From contig NC_079979.1 of the NCBI RefSeq assembly GCF_029852145.1, positions 4,078,501-4,142,500 on the forward strand: DNA of 64,000 nucleotides, read 5' to 3'. Under the pieces are notes generated by a model. The model was given only the letters and a program-made list of their open reading frames with translations. It was not told the origin of the DNA and did no database searches. The position numbers and the translations under genes are program-made. Source of the DNA: Microplitis mediator (lineage: Eukaryota; Arthropoda; Insecta; Hymenoptera; Braconidae). Below, piece by piece: positions 11,733-22,762 of the stretch. Numbering within the stretch: position 1 is the first letter of the stretch; each line of letters opens with the position of its first letter.

Positions 11733-13076
11733 CACAGAAAAAAAGGTTGACTTGGCCCAAGATAATTTTTGCCTTCATTTTTTTTCTCTTGGGCTGAGTA
11801 ATTGGGTTTTTTTAATCCGAGAACATTTTCTTCGACTAATATTATAAAAATATTGTGTCGAGAATAAATAAATTTTAATTCAAGTTAAATAATCTTGATT
11901 CAAGAATAATTATTTTAAATCAAATTTATTTTGTTTCCAACCAAGTAAAAAAAACTATCAAAACAAGATACTTTTCTGTCTTGGTTGGTGAGTATAGTAA
12001 ATTGTCACAATATATATCAACATCTCAAACCAAGAACTTTTTTTGCGTGGCAGAAGAACATTTACTGTCAGTTTGAGAAAACTACATTATCGACTCAAGA
12101 CAACGGTCTATTGTAATGAGAAAATTTTAATTTTGATTTAAATAAATTATAATCTTAACTTAATAAAATAACTTTTCTTGAATCATGCAAATATTTACTT
12201 CACGGAAGACATAAAATTCTCCCATTAATGATTTTTTTTTCTTGACTTAAAAAAAATGTAGTCTCGATTCAAGAAAATAAATGACTCTACTTGAAAAAAT
12301 ATATCGTCCTATATTTTTGAGTGAATTTAACCTAGTATAAATATTAAATGTTGTGAAGCAGGAAATTATATGTGTACATTCAGAATATCACGATACAGCA
12401 GTAGAGGGGATAAGAAATAAACATCCTCGATTAATGGTTTATGAATAACGTAAGAAAAAATAAATGGTTTGCTATGGTAGGAATCGAACCCAGACCGATT
12501 CGGCATCACGCGAGAGCTTTACCAGTTATGCTATCCGATCATTCCCTGAAAATTCGTTTACTTTACCTATATCCAGTAAGCACACTGTACAATGTAGAGT
12601 CTACACTACCGCCACTTTAGTATAGTACAGTTAGCTTTCCCAAGAGAATTTTTGCGTTGGGCCGTGAACGCAGTTGCTGTTGGTTCAAACGTCTACGCTC
12701 ACTCGCCGCAACACAACAAAATACTTGAACCAAGATATTTCTTACCATTGAGTCGAGTACTTTTAATTCTTGACTCGAGTCACAAATTATCTTGATTCAA
12801 AATATATTATTCTTAAACAAAGTATATTTTACTTTTCGGACAATTGATTATATATTGGAGCAAAATATTTAATTTTCTCACTTTAAGAAAATATTTCTTA
12901 CTTCAAGAAACATATATTATATCGGTTGAATAAAAAAAAAATCTTATGCCAAGATGACTAAATTTAAGAAAATTTTATTCTTGAACCAAGAAAATTTTCG
13001 TTTTCATTCAAAATTGCAAAAAATATTCTTGCGGCAAGAAAAAATTTCTTGCGCCAAGATATCCTTTTTTTCTGTG
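11733..13076. mobile_element. TIR element with TA target duplication, inserted in an exon
   Basis: The perfect 14-base terminal inverted repeat CACAGAAAAAAAGG is flanked by TA at 11731-11732 and 13077-13078. The 1344-base interior consists largely of variants of TTCTTG and CAAGAA half-words. It contains a tRNA-like segment at 12474-12545. A TA duplication fits Tc1/mariner-type integration. No transposase ORF was seen, so it is non-autonomous. Confidence 0.75.
12474..12545 (-). other. tRNA-like segment (A and B boxes) inside a TIR element
   Basis: Read on the minus strand it has an A-box-like TAGCATAACTGG and a B box GGTTCGATTCC at normal tRNA spacing, with a plausible T-arm CTGGGTTCGATTCCTACC. 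The two acceptor-stem halves do not pair, so it is not a functional tRNA gene. It resembles a tRNA-derived SINE head or a decayed tRNA copy carried by the element. Confidence 0.5.
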
Positions 13077-13444
13077 TACAACTGTTCCAGTGAAATTACG
13101 ATCAACGTCATCAACTGTAAAATGAAGTTTATAAAGAACTTCATTATCTTTAGCCCCATAGCCTTCAAATTGATCCCATTTCTCCCGTGCTGGAGTACCC
13201 TAGAAATAGATTAATAAACATCTCTATTCGTTCGTTAATTAAATATTAGGGTGTCCTAAAAAAAAAATCTTTTTTTTTTTCAACGTCTTATAGGCTCAAA
13301 AGTTACTTCATATTATAAAAAGGATCCTCACAAAATTTCAGCCAAATATCTTAAAAATTGAGCTATCACAAAGGGTCCCCTTTCCCTTTTAAAATACACC
13401 CAAAAATTTTACATTTTAGTTTTTCGTTATTAAGACTATGATAA

Positions 13445-14195
13445 ATTTTTTAACTTCCCGCTGAGAAAATCGACGATTTTCAAAAAATTCGGGAAGTTAT
13501 TGGTTTCACCCCGATTTTCAAAAACCGGGTTTTCATCATATGTCTACATTTGAAGGTGCTAGGATGCTATTCTGACATTTTCAGAGCGATGTCTGTATGT
13601 GTGTGTGTGTGTGTGTGTGTATATCTTCTGAACTTCGATTTTCAAAAAAATTTTAGACTATTTAGTCTAATTAACTCTGAGATATTTAAGAACTTCGAAA
13701 AAAAAAACAATTTTTTTTTCGTTTTTTTTGGATATTGTGAAAACTGTTGGATCGATCAATTCCAAAATCTAATCAGCTCTAGAACTCGATAAAAGCTTCT
13801 GATTGCCACCAAGACCATCTCAAGCAGATAATCCGTTCAAAAGATATCGTCGACGAAAGAAACAGTAGAAAACAGTTTTTTGCAAATATCGTCGAAACGA
13901 TTAAACCAATCATTCCCAAAATTTTATCAGCTCTAGACCTCAATAAAACGCGCCGATTGTCACCTCAACCGTCTTAATCGGATAATCCGTTTGAGAGATA
14001 TCGTCGACGAAAGAATGAAAAAAAATCGTTTTTTTTCGTTTTTCGTGAATATTTCGGAAACTATCGAAACGATCATTAAAAAATCCAATCAGCTCCAGAA
14101 CTCGATAAAATCATCCGATTGCTGCCAAGAACGTCCCAATCAGATAATCCGTTCGAAAGATATCGTCAACGGAATAATAAATGTTAAATCAATAT
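13445..14195. repeat. AACTTCCCGC-family element, second subfamily
   Basis: It starts AACTTCCCGCTGAG with the inner partner TTCGGGAAGTTATTGG, then the CATCATATGTCTACATTTGA block and a (GT)n microsatellite at 13593-13621. Three successive body units follow, each with a GATATCGTCGACGAAAGA-like word, at 13840, 13995 and 14160. The far end is not clear. Confidence 0.6.
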
Positions 14196-14784
14196 CTGCT
14201 TTTTTCATTGAATAACATAATAATTACTGAACAAAATTGCTTAAAACTAATATGTTCTTTTTTATATAAGTCATTGAAAGTGATTGCCTAAAAATCATCA
14301 TGTTCGCTCGTATCAGGATATACACTTATCCAAAAAATTAAAGGAACAAGAAAATTTTATAAATTTTTTAGTGATTTTTGGAAGGCTGTATTTTCGTGAA
14401 AAATGATTGTATCAAAAAAATAAAAAAAGCAAATTGAAGCTTGAAATCTCTAGTTTGAAGATCTTTCAGCAAAATATTTTTTTGAGCCACGGTTTTTGCG
14501 GAATCATAAGAAAAAGGTCGAGACAAAATTTTTCTAAATTTTTTGGTTTCGTTTTTTAGGTCTACAGGGCCGGGAAAAATTTTTTCAAAAAAACCAATTT
14601 ATGGCTTGTTTAGGAAATTTATTCAGCTACAATTTGCTTTTTTTTGTTTCTCTGTACGACAATTTGCTGCTGAGATATCAGCCTTCAAATGAAAAAGGAT
14701 CCTTTTGTCTTTGATTATTGATATCTCAGCAAGAAATGGTCACACAGTAATTCAAAGGGCAGTTTAATAAACTTGAATAAATCC

Positions 14785-15649
14785 CTTACAAGCTCCATTT
14801 TTGATTTTTTCAAAAAAAAATTTTTTTTCATCCTTGACATCCATTTGAAAAACCTTTAAAAAATGGCCATTTTCTAGTTTTTTAGTCGACTCATCGCTAC
14901 TCTGCAAATATTGATAAAAAAAATAATGTTGCCAGGTAATTTTACAGCTTAATGTACCCCCAAAAACCCTGGAAATTTTCAGATTGATCCATTGAACCGT
15001 TTGTCCGGTCCGATTGTTCAAAGTTTTGCAAAACAATTAAAGGAACAAGTTTTGTTCCTTAAATTGTGTAATCATTACCAAAATGAAAAAATTAATTTTT
15101 TTCGGATTTTCTTTCATTTTTGCGTTAGTTATTCAGTAAATGTAAGGTAAAGAGGAAAAAAAAAAAATTTTCCAAAAAACGAGACCAAACAAGAATTTTT
15201 TTACATTTTTTTCTTTTTACGTTTCATTCGGGGGGTTATTTTTTTTTTCATTTTTCGGAAAATTTTTTTTTTGTTTTCCTCTTTACCTTACATTTACTGG
15301 ATAACTAACGCAAAAATGAAAGAAAATCCGAAAAAAATTAATTTCTTCATTTTGGTAATGATTACACAATTTAAGGAACAAAACTTGTTCCTTTAATTGT
15401 TTTGCAAAACTTTGAACAGTCGGACCGGACAAACGGTTCAATGGATCAATCTGAAAATTTCCAGGGTTTTTGGGGGTACATTAAGCTGTAAAATTACCTG
15501 GCAACATTATTTTTTTATATCAATATTTGCAGAGTAGCGATGAGTCGACTAAAAAACCAGAAAATGGCCATTTTTGAAAGGTTTTTCAAATGGATGTCAA
15601 GGATGAAAAAAAATTTTTTTTTGAAAAAATCAAAAATGGAGCTTGTAAG
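14785..15649. mobile_element. Foldback element, arms about 390 bases
   Basis: Bases 14785-15170 and 15255-15649 are inverted copies at high identity; both carry TTAAAGGAACAAG or its complement and the word CCATTGAACCGTTTGTCCGG. The spacer is about 85 bases. The sequence left of 14785 continues similar AT-rich repeat without a partner. The right arm stops exactly where an AACTTCCCGC-family end begins (15650), which suggests truncation by that insertion. Open frames in it are mirror artefacts. Confidence 0.7.
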
Positions 15650-15712
15650 CGGGAAGTTTTAGGGCTGGCCTGCAGGGCCAACCGATAGACAGATTTTTTT
15701 TTTTAGTTACCG
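15650..15712. repeat. AACTTCCCGC-family end fragment
   Basis: It reads GCGGGAAGTTTTAGGGCTGG, then a GGCCAACCGATAGAC terminal word and poly-T. It is a short end piece in the orientation opposite to the 51945 copy. Confidence 0.6.
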
Positions 15713-15723
15713 AGAAATTATCT

Positions 15724-17850
15724 TTACCCGCATGAAAAAGCTTTGTTATTTATCGAACATTTATCGAACAACCAAACCCTTCTACCCCAGTCATTTCCAA
15801 ATTTTCTTTTCTCTATCCCCCATACCTGCCCTAACACACTCGCTCCTTTTTTCACTCTCTCTCTCACGTGCTCCTCCTGGTCCTCATTCGCTTTAACTAC
15901 ATACCCTAGGTACACATACTTTCTTACTTCCTTTATCTCTTCCCCCATCCATCTCCACTTTACCTTTCTATACCTTCCCCCACCCTTCCTACACCTCATA
16001 ATTTTCGTCTTTCTCGTATTCACTTCCAAACCTTTCCCCGTTACGTACCTCTTAAGCGTTCTAATCATTCCTCTCATCTCATCTTCTTCCTTTGCCAATA
16101 ACACCACATCATCCGCATATGCCAGCACATACACCTTTTCCCCCCACCCAACTTTACTCCTCCCCGTCTCCCCTTTTCCAACTCCTCACCCAAGTCCGAC
16201 AAAAACATCACGAACAATAGTGGGCTCAGAGGGCACCCCTATCTAACTCCTTGTTCCGTCCAAAACCTCTCCCTACCCTATTTACCCACTCTAACTTTAC
16301 TCACCGTTTCTCTCAAAACTGTCTCACACCTCCTGACCAACCCTTCCCTAACCCCTCTCTTTCTCATACATTCAAACAGTTTCTTTCTGTCCACCGAGTC
16401 AAAGGCTGCCTTCAAATCCACGAAGAGTAACATCATCTTCCCCTTATCCTTTCCTGTTCCCCTATTCATCAAATAGTTTAATACATAGATCATATCCACT
16501 GTTCCCATCTCCTTCCTATACCCAGTCTGACTCGGTGGCAGCAGCCCTTCTCTTTCCACTTCCTCCCTCAATCTCTTTTTCAACACCCCCACATACACCC
16601 CCCTGTAATCCTCCACTTTACTTCCATCCCCTTTCTTTATTATGGGTATCACTACCCCTTCCTTCCATCCTTCTGGCCACCCTCCCCCCTTCCATACCTT
16701 TCTACATAACTCCCAAATCGCTACCGTTACCTCATCTTTCCCATACTTCCATACTTCATTTGGTATTCCATCCTCCCCCATCGCTTTCTTTTCCCTCAGC
16801 CCTTTTACTACCTCCCTTATCTATTGAAGTGCTATGTCTTCCTCCTCATCTTCTATGCTCTCCTCCTCCCCTCCCTCCACACCTGTTCTACTCTCTACCC
16901 CCCTAACAACTCTCTGAAGTATCCCATTCTTTCATCTCAATACTTTCATTCACTCCCTTCCTTCTATTCCTTCTCTTATTTACTATCGCCCACACCTCTC
17001 CCTCCGTCCTCATTGCTTTAATCTCTTCCTCCCATCTTATCCTCTCTGCCCGCTTTTTTTCTCACATAACCTTCTAAATATTCTTTTCTCTTTCTTGTAT
17101 TTTCCTACATCTCCTTTCTTCTCCCTTACTTCCCTTAGACTCTCCCTTACCCTCATTTTTTCCACCTTCTACTCCTCATTCGACCATCCGTTCGCGCTTC
17201 TTTTACACCTCGCCTTCTCTGTCTCCTCTACAACCTCCCGTACCTTCCCCCTTAACATCTCCCATTCATCTTCTACTTCCTTATCCCCCCTTCCCAACCC
17301 CTGAGCTTTTCTCTAAACAACTTGATCCCGCTCTTCGTCCATACCCCTCTACTCACTCTGTCACCCCTTCCACCTCTATCCCTAAAATTTTCTCCACCTC
17401 CTCCCTTAATCCATACTACCACTGGTAAGTGGTCCGAATCCACTTTCTCTAGCACTTCCACTCTGTCCACTCTATCTTTCACCACTTCACTCACTACTAT
17501 ATAATCTATAACTGAACACCCCCTCTACCTAAACCATCCCTCCTTTTGCTCTTCCCCTTCCTTTGGTCTTTACCGCGTCCTGCACCACCCACTTATACCT
17601 TTTCTTATATTTTCCATTCACCCTCTCCCACCCTTTTCCATCCAACCTCGTCTCAATCAACACTATCACATCCCATTCCTTTAAGCCCGTCCAAAACTCT
17701 TTATCCATTTTTTTCAGTCCTGCTACATTCCAAAACCCTATTTTATATACCGCTATCTGTCTCCCCCCTCTTTTACCTTGTACTCCCTCCCCTTCTTTCC
17801 CATCCTCCCTATACCTTAACCTTACCCGTTTCCCTTCTTCTCTATCCACT
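15724..17850 (-). pseudogene. Non-LTR retrotransposon remnant (endonuclease and reverse transcriptase)
   Basis: GC-rich DNA, unlike its surroundings, with four coding blocks on the minus strand in the expected order but in different frames. 17849-17529 begins an APE-type endonuclease (GFWNVAG, then IETRLDG). 17494-17273 ends it (SDHLPVVVW). 16781-16278 is the fingers and early palm of a reverse transcriptase (GWPEGWKEGVVIPIIKKGD, motif A LLFVDLKAAFDSVD). 16134-15724 begins with the catalytic YADDVVLLA. Stops and frameshifts separate the blocks, so it is dead. The SDHxP and YADD residues survive. The clade is uncertain; the R1/I side of the non-LTR tree is a guess. It abuts a MITE end at 15712 and an ACGGTAAA-family element at 17872. 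Confidence 0.85.
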
Positions 17851-17871
17851 CCTCCCCCACTTCATCCCAGA

Positions 17872-18161
17872 TTCCCTAGCGGATCCGAATTACGGTAAAT
17901 ACAGTGATTTACCGTAATTTGCCGTAATTTACGGCGAAATGCCGCAAATTTACGGCAAATTTGCGGTGAAGCTGCGGTAAATTTGCGGCAATGTTGCGGT
18001 GAAAGTACGGTAGTTTACGGTAAAAATGCTGCATTTTCGCCGTAAAGTTGTGGTAACAGTGCAGTACTTTACCGCAGAAGTTTTGTAAAATTGCGGTATT
18101 TCACCATATAATTGCGGTAAATTTGCTGTATTTTACTGTAATGTGAAGCCATTGCTAAGGG
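17872..18161. mobile_element. ACGGTAAA-family TIR element (290 bases)
   Basis: The left end CCCTAGCGGATCCGAATTAC and the right end TTGCTAAGGGG are approximately inverted. The interior is nearly identical to 1335-1530 (GCGGTGAAGCTGCGGTAAAT and onward). No coding is seen. Confidence 0.6.
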
Positions 18162-18286
18162 GAAAAGTTCCAAACTAACAAAGTTTTTTTTTCCATATCA
18201 TTTAAATGGGATGTCAAAAATCACGATGCGCCTACCTCTTAATATTAATATTAAGAGCTCAAACTTTACCAGAATTTTTTTTTAAC

Positions 18287-18660
18287 TCTCGCAGATTTGA
18301 ATCACGTTGGAAACACCGTGGAAGTGTAAACACCGTAGATCCACCGTGGTTACACGGTGAGTTTGTTCTACTTTACCATTGGGTATACACTGTGTATCCA
18401 CTGTGATTACGCGGTGTGTCCACCGTGGTTCCACGGTGGCTTGACCACTGTGTATACACGGTGTTTTCATTGTGATTACGCGGTGTATCCACCGTGAATC
18501 CACAGTGGCTGTGTGCTATTTCACCACCGTGGTTCTACGGTGTATCAACCGCGTAATCACAATGAAAACACCGTGTATACACGGTGGATACACCGCGTAA
18601 TTACAGTGGTAAAATGAAACAAACCCACCATGTTTCCACCGTAATTCAAATCTGCAAGGG
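18287..18660. mobile_element. CACGGTGG-family TIR element, copy 1
   Basis: The ends CTCGCAGATTTGAATCACG and the inverted AATTCAAATCTGCAAGGG bound about 370 bases packed with CACCGTGGTTCCACGGTGG-type palindromes. Two further full copies are at 23624-24023 and 31668-31915. No clear target duplication is visible. Confidence 0.75.
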
Positions 18661-18741
18661 AATCATCCTTAACGATATTGTCATGGTAACTAAAGAATGA
18701 AAGATTAGTTCTTTTTTTTTGGCGCACCCTAATATATATAT

Positions 18742-20136
18742 TGTAACGTAATATTTTCTTATACTCAATTAAACCCAATAATTACTCAAAAATTCTTTGC
18801 TCAATAAAATTACCCAATAACTCAAAACTCAAATTACTCAAAATCGGGATACGTTACACTTCGCCCACCAATCACCCCTCTCATCTCCTCCAGATCCTGA
18901 CGGGCGCCAGCTGACTTCTATTTCCCCGGTATCGGCAACCGGTCTAAACGTACACGTAAATTAAAACCTAAAAACTATACCCTTTGGAGATGAGAGACAT
19001 GACGGTGGAAGCGGCATGTCCTGGTGCGCTCAGTATGCTAGGTTGTAGAGAGAAGGTCGCGGTTCTTTCAATGCTAAAGAAGCCGATTATTTAAATAATA
19101 GAAAAGACATAAAATAACAGAACAAAACTAAATAAAATACAATAAAGATAACGCGAGAGTGACGCGGAGGGTCCAAAAGACCTGCGGTCCAGTACTCTCG
19201 GTACATCACGCAAATAAATACCTGGGCAAGACATCGGGAACCTCTCGACGACGACGAATCACAAACTTAATACACTACTAAATAGACTACAAAAAAAATA
19301 TAAATAAATAATGCGGTAATCTGCGACAATTAATTAATGCGACAGACGGCTCCAAGAGCACCATACACAGGGCTACAGGCTCCAAAACGACGAAAGTCTA
19401 GGGTGGCGGTCGAGGTCCACCATGGCGACTCTCCGACTCACTCCCGCTTACTCTAAGACTCCATACTCGACCACTGGGTCGACTCGTACACGAGCGACGC
19501 CAAGTCTCAACTTCCTTCCTCAACGGTAGTCACACAACTGTCTCACGATAATCTCCCACTCTAACTCTCTTACTCCACTCCATCTCTTTCAATCCCACAA
19601 TCTCGCTTCTCCATCCATTCTTACCTTCACAAACATACAAGCTGTGGACTCACGGACCTTCCCGTGATGTCACTCCCCGTGATATCCAAAGTTAGCGAAT
19701 TGTTGGCTTCCTCGAGCATCGCAAACGAGGCCTGCCATCCCCCCAATAACCGTACACGTACCCCAGCTAACTCCGGGTATCACCACGAAGGGGCGGCGAC
19801 ATCTCAGTCGCACCTCCGTGATCACCACGTCAACCCCGAGGGCTGGACCTAGTCGTCATCACTGGTCGGGAGGCACGTTATCTTGGCCACTATCCACGAC
19901 ACAGCTAGACATCCCCCGTTAAATCCACGCTCCATCACACAGACACTCCAAAACATACTCCGTACCATACACATACTGTATAACACACTTAACTAACCGT
20001 ACACATTTATACCCCATATCCTCAACTCATTCTCTACTACACTCAACTCAACACACATACTCACTTTTTCTCTCTTTCTCACACCGACTTACACGTACTT
20101 CAACCTTCAACTTCATCCTCTCGGCAATGTAACGTC

Positions 20137-20139
<3 letters not shown>
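18742..20139 (-). mobile_element. LTR-element fragment (117-base LTR plus internal part)
   Basis: Bases 18742-18858 start TGTAACGTA and end TACGTTACA, a perfect 9-base inverted terminus as in LTRs. The adjacent bases, read on the minus strand, give a purine-rich GGTGGGCGAAG directly before the LTR, like a polypurine tract. The 1.27 kb that follows is GC-richer than the locality with no recognisable coding. A TGTAACGTCACA word at 20128-20139 could be a truncated second LTR. Both sides are flanked by AT dinucleotide repeat. The call rests on termini only. Confidence 0.4.

Positions 20140-20187
<48 letters not shown>
20139..20187. repeat. (TA)n microsatellite
   Basis: About 24 uninterrupted TA units lie between two LTR-like fragments. 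Confidence 0.9.
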
Positions 20188-20193
<6 letters not shown>

Positions 20194-20526
20194 ACTGGGA
20201 TGAGGTTCGTGGAACTTAATCACTACGTAAATAATTTTATCTGACTCCAATTATTAGCGTTAACAAAATAATAAATAATTAGTTTTATTTAATGAATTAT
20301 ATATAATACCAGGTTATGCCGGTTGCATTAGATATGTTAGCTAGTTGCCGTGTATCTCTCTATTGTACGTGTGTACTGTACCGTGTACTGTTGCTACTGA
20401 ATATATCATACCCGCGTGGGGGAAATATTCGGCGATCGATGACGATCGATGATTGACGGACTTATCCCAAATTATGAATATTAGAAATATCAGTAGTGAC
20501 GTAGTCGCTACAGTACTTCCCCTCTT
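20187..20526 (-). mobile_element. LTR with adjacent polypurine tract, minus orientation
   Basis: Bases 20187-20512 start TGTAGTGAC and end GTCGCTACA, near-perfect inverted termini with TG and CA. On the minus strand the 14 bases before the LTR read AAGAGGGGAAGTAC, a convincing polypurine tract, so this is the 3' LTR of a minus-strand element. Only about 150 bases of possible internal sequence (to about 20690) remain before the LRR gene region. Confidence 0.6.
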
Positions 20527-20833
20527 AAAAAAAAATATGATGCTTATTTACAAATACTCGCTGTATGAAGGTATTTGTGAATTATGAATTCGCTAGTAGT
20601 TGGTTGCAGCATCGGCTTTAAATTAGCTTGTTTCGACTGGCTGTAGAGACACTGAAACTTTAATGCTGGTATCATGAAAATATATTATCGTATATTAATA
20701 CGTAAACATATAAATACTGTCATATATAATACAATATATTATATTATCATACATAACCTCAGCTAAAATATTAAAATGATCTTGAAACTCGTTTATGTTA
20801 TAGGAACGAAAACCCCAAAGGTGACCGTATGAG

Positions 20834-22762
20834 ATGGCGGCTTGCTCAAATCCATTTCCGGCGTTGCCGATAGCATTAATAATAACTTCCATTTCAATAA
20901 CAACCATTAAAACAAGCAGTGATCTATGTCCCGTGATCTGTAAATGTGAAGATGAATTCCTACGTGCATCATGTGTTTATGCAAGTTTAGAAGTTGTACC
21001 AATTCAGTTGAATCCAGAAATTCATCATTTGGATCTATCCACTAATCGAATTGCAACTCTCAACTTGGGATTTGGTTTTTATGACAATCTGGAAAGTCTA
21101 GATCTGTCTTACAATACTTTACATACTTTGGGATCGAATAACTTTTTACTGCAAACACACTTGGTGATGTTAAATATCAGCAACAATAATATAAGGACTG
21201 TTGGCAGAAATTCTCTAAAAGGGCTAGATTCATTAAAAATTCTCGATCTCAATAATAATAATATCTCAGAAATGGATTCTGCGGCATTCCGTCACACGAG
21301 TGAATTAGAAGATCTAAATCTTAACGGTAATTCACTGACGAGTTTGCCTAATGATCTCTTCAGAAATTTACACAGAATACGTATTCTCAAATTGAGTCAA
21401 AACTCACTTCTTGAAGTGCCGAAATCTAATCTTCATCTAGTACCGAGCCTGGAGGATTTAGAACTATCAGAGAATTTGATTCAAGAAATTTCACATGATT
21501 CTTTGCCAACACTACGTTCACTCGTTTCACTTAACTTAGCCAATAATGTAATACGAACTATTAAGAACGAAGCATTTCAACGTTTACCAGCACTTCTATA
21601 TCTCAATTTACAAGGAAATAATCTTACTTATGTACCAACACCCGCTCTATCACATTTAAGTGTCTTGTCATATTTGATTCTATCACGTAATCCACTTGAA
21701 CAGTTAGACAACTTAGCATTCCGCAATCTATTCGAATTAAAAACCATAGACTTACGGGAATGTACAATTGCGCATGTTAAATCCCGTGCATTTGATGACA
21801 ATGTCAATCTTGAGAAAATTTTTCTTGATAGAAATCATGATCTCCAACGTCTGCCACCTCGAATTTTACATTCAGCAAGATATTTAACAACTGTCTCACT
21901 ACGTCATTGCAATCTTTCTAACCTTGAACCAACACACTTTCCAGTTCATGGTTTAAATCTTCTACAAATAGGTGGCAATCCGTTGATCTGCAATTGTTCA
22001 CTACATTGGCTCTGGAATGTCATGCATGATATAGAGGAGCGTAATGCATCAACACTGATCATAGATCGCGGTGAAATAATTTGTGCGGACGAGGAATTCA
22101 ATGGTAAATTGTTGATGACTTTATCGGAAAGTTCGTTGCATTGTCGATTAAGTCCATTATATTTATCATTGTCTGTCACAGGATGTTTAATAGTTACTGC
22201 AATTATTATTATAGTTATTGGCTATATAACACGTGTCAAACGCCGTAAAAGACTATTTGATAGCCCAAGTCGTCCGGAGATATTGGTTTACGTTGAACCA
22301 ACTGAAGATGTGACTAAATGTATTCCCATGTATCCATCACTGCAGATTGATCAGAATTGTGTGCCGATTTTATCAAGTGATAGTCTTCATACTCTCAATG
22401 GAAATCAAAAGAGATATAATAACACGTCCCATAATGCTCTACATTATGATGAGCGTATGGATCATAATATCACTAATTTTACAGTTGATGATTTTTCTAA
22501 TAGATCAATGAACAATTCATGTTTGTATGGAAAATGTAATAAAGAAAATATTTATGGAGCGACTGACGTTACCAATCTACAAAATGAGCCCGACGTATAT
22601 AATAATAGTGTTTACCGAATGGAAAATTCAAACAATAAAATTTCTAAAGCCAGGTGTGCTAAAGATAGTAATATAAGTGATTATGATTGCGTTAATGATT
22701 GTGAATTTTATCCACCATCTATGGCGAGATCAGCTAAAAAACCTCATGTTGTATTTGTCTAA
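20834..22762 (+). CDS. Tartan/capricious-like LRR transmembrane protein
   Basis: A single uninterrupted ORF of 642 residues. The N-terminal hydrophobic stretch (about residues 8-28) reads as a signal peptide. A cysteine-flanked LRRNT follows (LCPVICKCEDEF, about 32-48), then roughly 13 leucine-rich repeats with LxxLxLxxN cores to about residue 378. An LRRCT (NPLICNCSLHWLWNV, about 380-436) is followed by one membrane segment (about 438-460) with a KRRKR stop-transfer motif and a 180-residue cytoplasmic tail ending HVVFV, a possible PDZ ligand. The N-terminal block VVPIQLNPEIHHLDLS resembles insect Tartan and Capricious, which are cell-surface adhesion receptors; that family call is by memory of the architecture. 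The tail is Asn-rich with N-glycosylation-like sites that would be cytoplasmic. AATAAA occurs soon after the stop near 22773. No intron lies in the coding part; an upstream 5' UTR exon is possible. Confidence 0.85.
   Translation: MAACSNPFPALPIALIITSISITTIKTSSDLCPVICKCEDEFLRASCVYASLEVVPIQLNPEIHHLDLSTNRIATLNLGFGFYDNLESLDLSYNTLHTLGSNNFLLQTHLVMLNISNNNIRTVGRNSLKGLDSLKILDLNNNNISEMDSAAFRHTSELEDLNLNGNSLTSLPNDLFRNLHRIRILKLSQNSLLEVPKSNLHLVPSLEDLELSENLIQEISHDSLPTLRSLVSLNLANNVIRTIKNEAFQRLPALLYLNLQGNNLTYVPTPALSHLSVLSYLILSRNPLEQLDNLAFRNLFELKTIDLRECTIAHVKSRAFDDNVNLEKIFLDRNHDLQRLPPRILHSARYLTTVSLRHCNLSNLEPTHFPVHGLNLLQIGGNPLICNCSLHWLWNVMHDIEERNASTLIIDRGEIICADEEFNGKLLMTLSESSLHCRLSPLYLSLSVTGCLIVTAIIIIVIGYITRVKRRKRLFDSPSRPEILVYVEPTEDVTKCIPMYPSLQIDQNCVPILSSDSLHTLNGNQKRYNNTSHNALHYDERMDHNITNFTVDDFSNRSMNNSCLYGKCNKENIYGATDVTNLQNEPDVYNNSVYRMENSNNKISKARCAKDSNISDYDCVNDCEFYPPSMARSAKKPHVVFV

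Larger units (their letters stand above)
11559..13199 (-). pseudogene. 3' exon of an unrecognised gene, split by a transposon
   Basis: On the minus strand a splice acceptor (CTATTTCTAG, ending at 13200) is followed by 40 open codons at 13199-13079, encoding GTPAREKWDQFEGYGAKDNE and then a beta-like stretch. Element 11733-13076 interrupts the frame. After removing it and one TA, the frame continues for about 14 codons and then needs a one-base shift to reach a plausible acidic tail (TSDEEEQMDVDKMSN) ending at the TGA at 11559. AATAAA-like words follow near 11540. The composition and acceptor say this was real coding DNA; the insertion plus frameshift say this copy is broken, unless the shift is a sequencing error. 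Upstream exons were not found. I do not recognise the family. Confidence 0.45.

Noticed and set aside
12474..12545. A functional tRNA gene
   Set aside because: Good A and B boxes, but the acceptor stem does not pair and the segment lies in a transposon.
15743..17917. Plus-strand Pro/Ser/Leu-rich frames
   Set aside because: They are complements of the purine-rich minus-strand non-LTR coding blocks.
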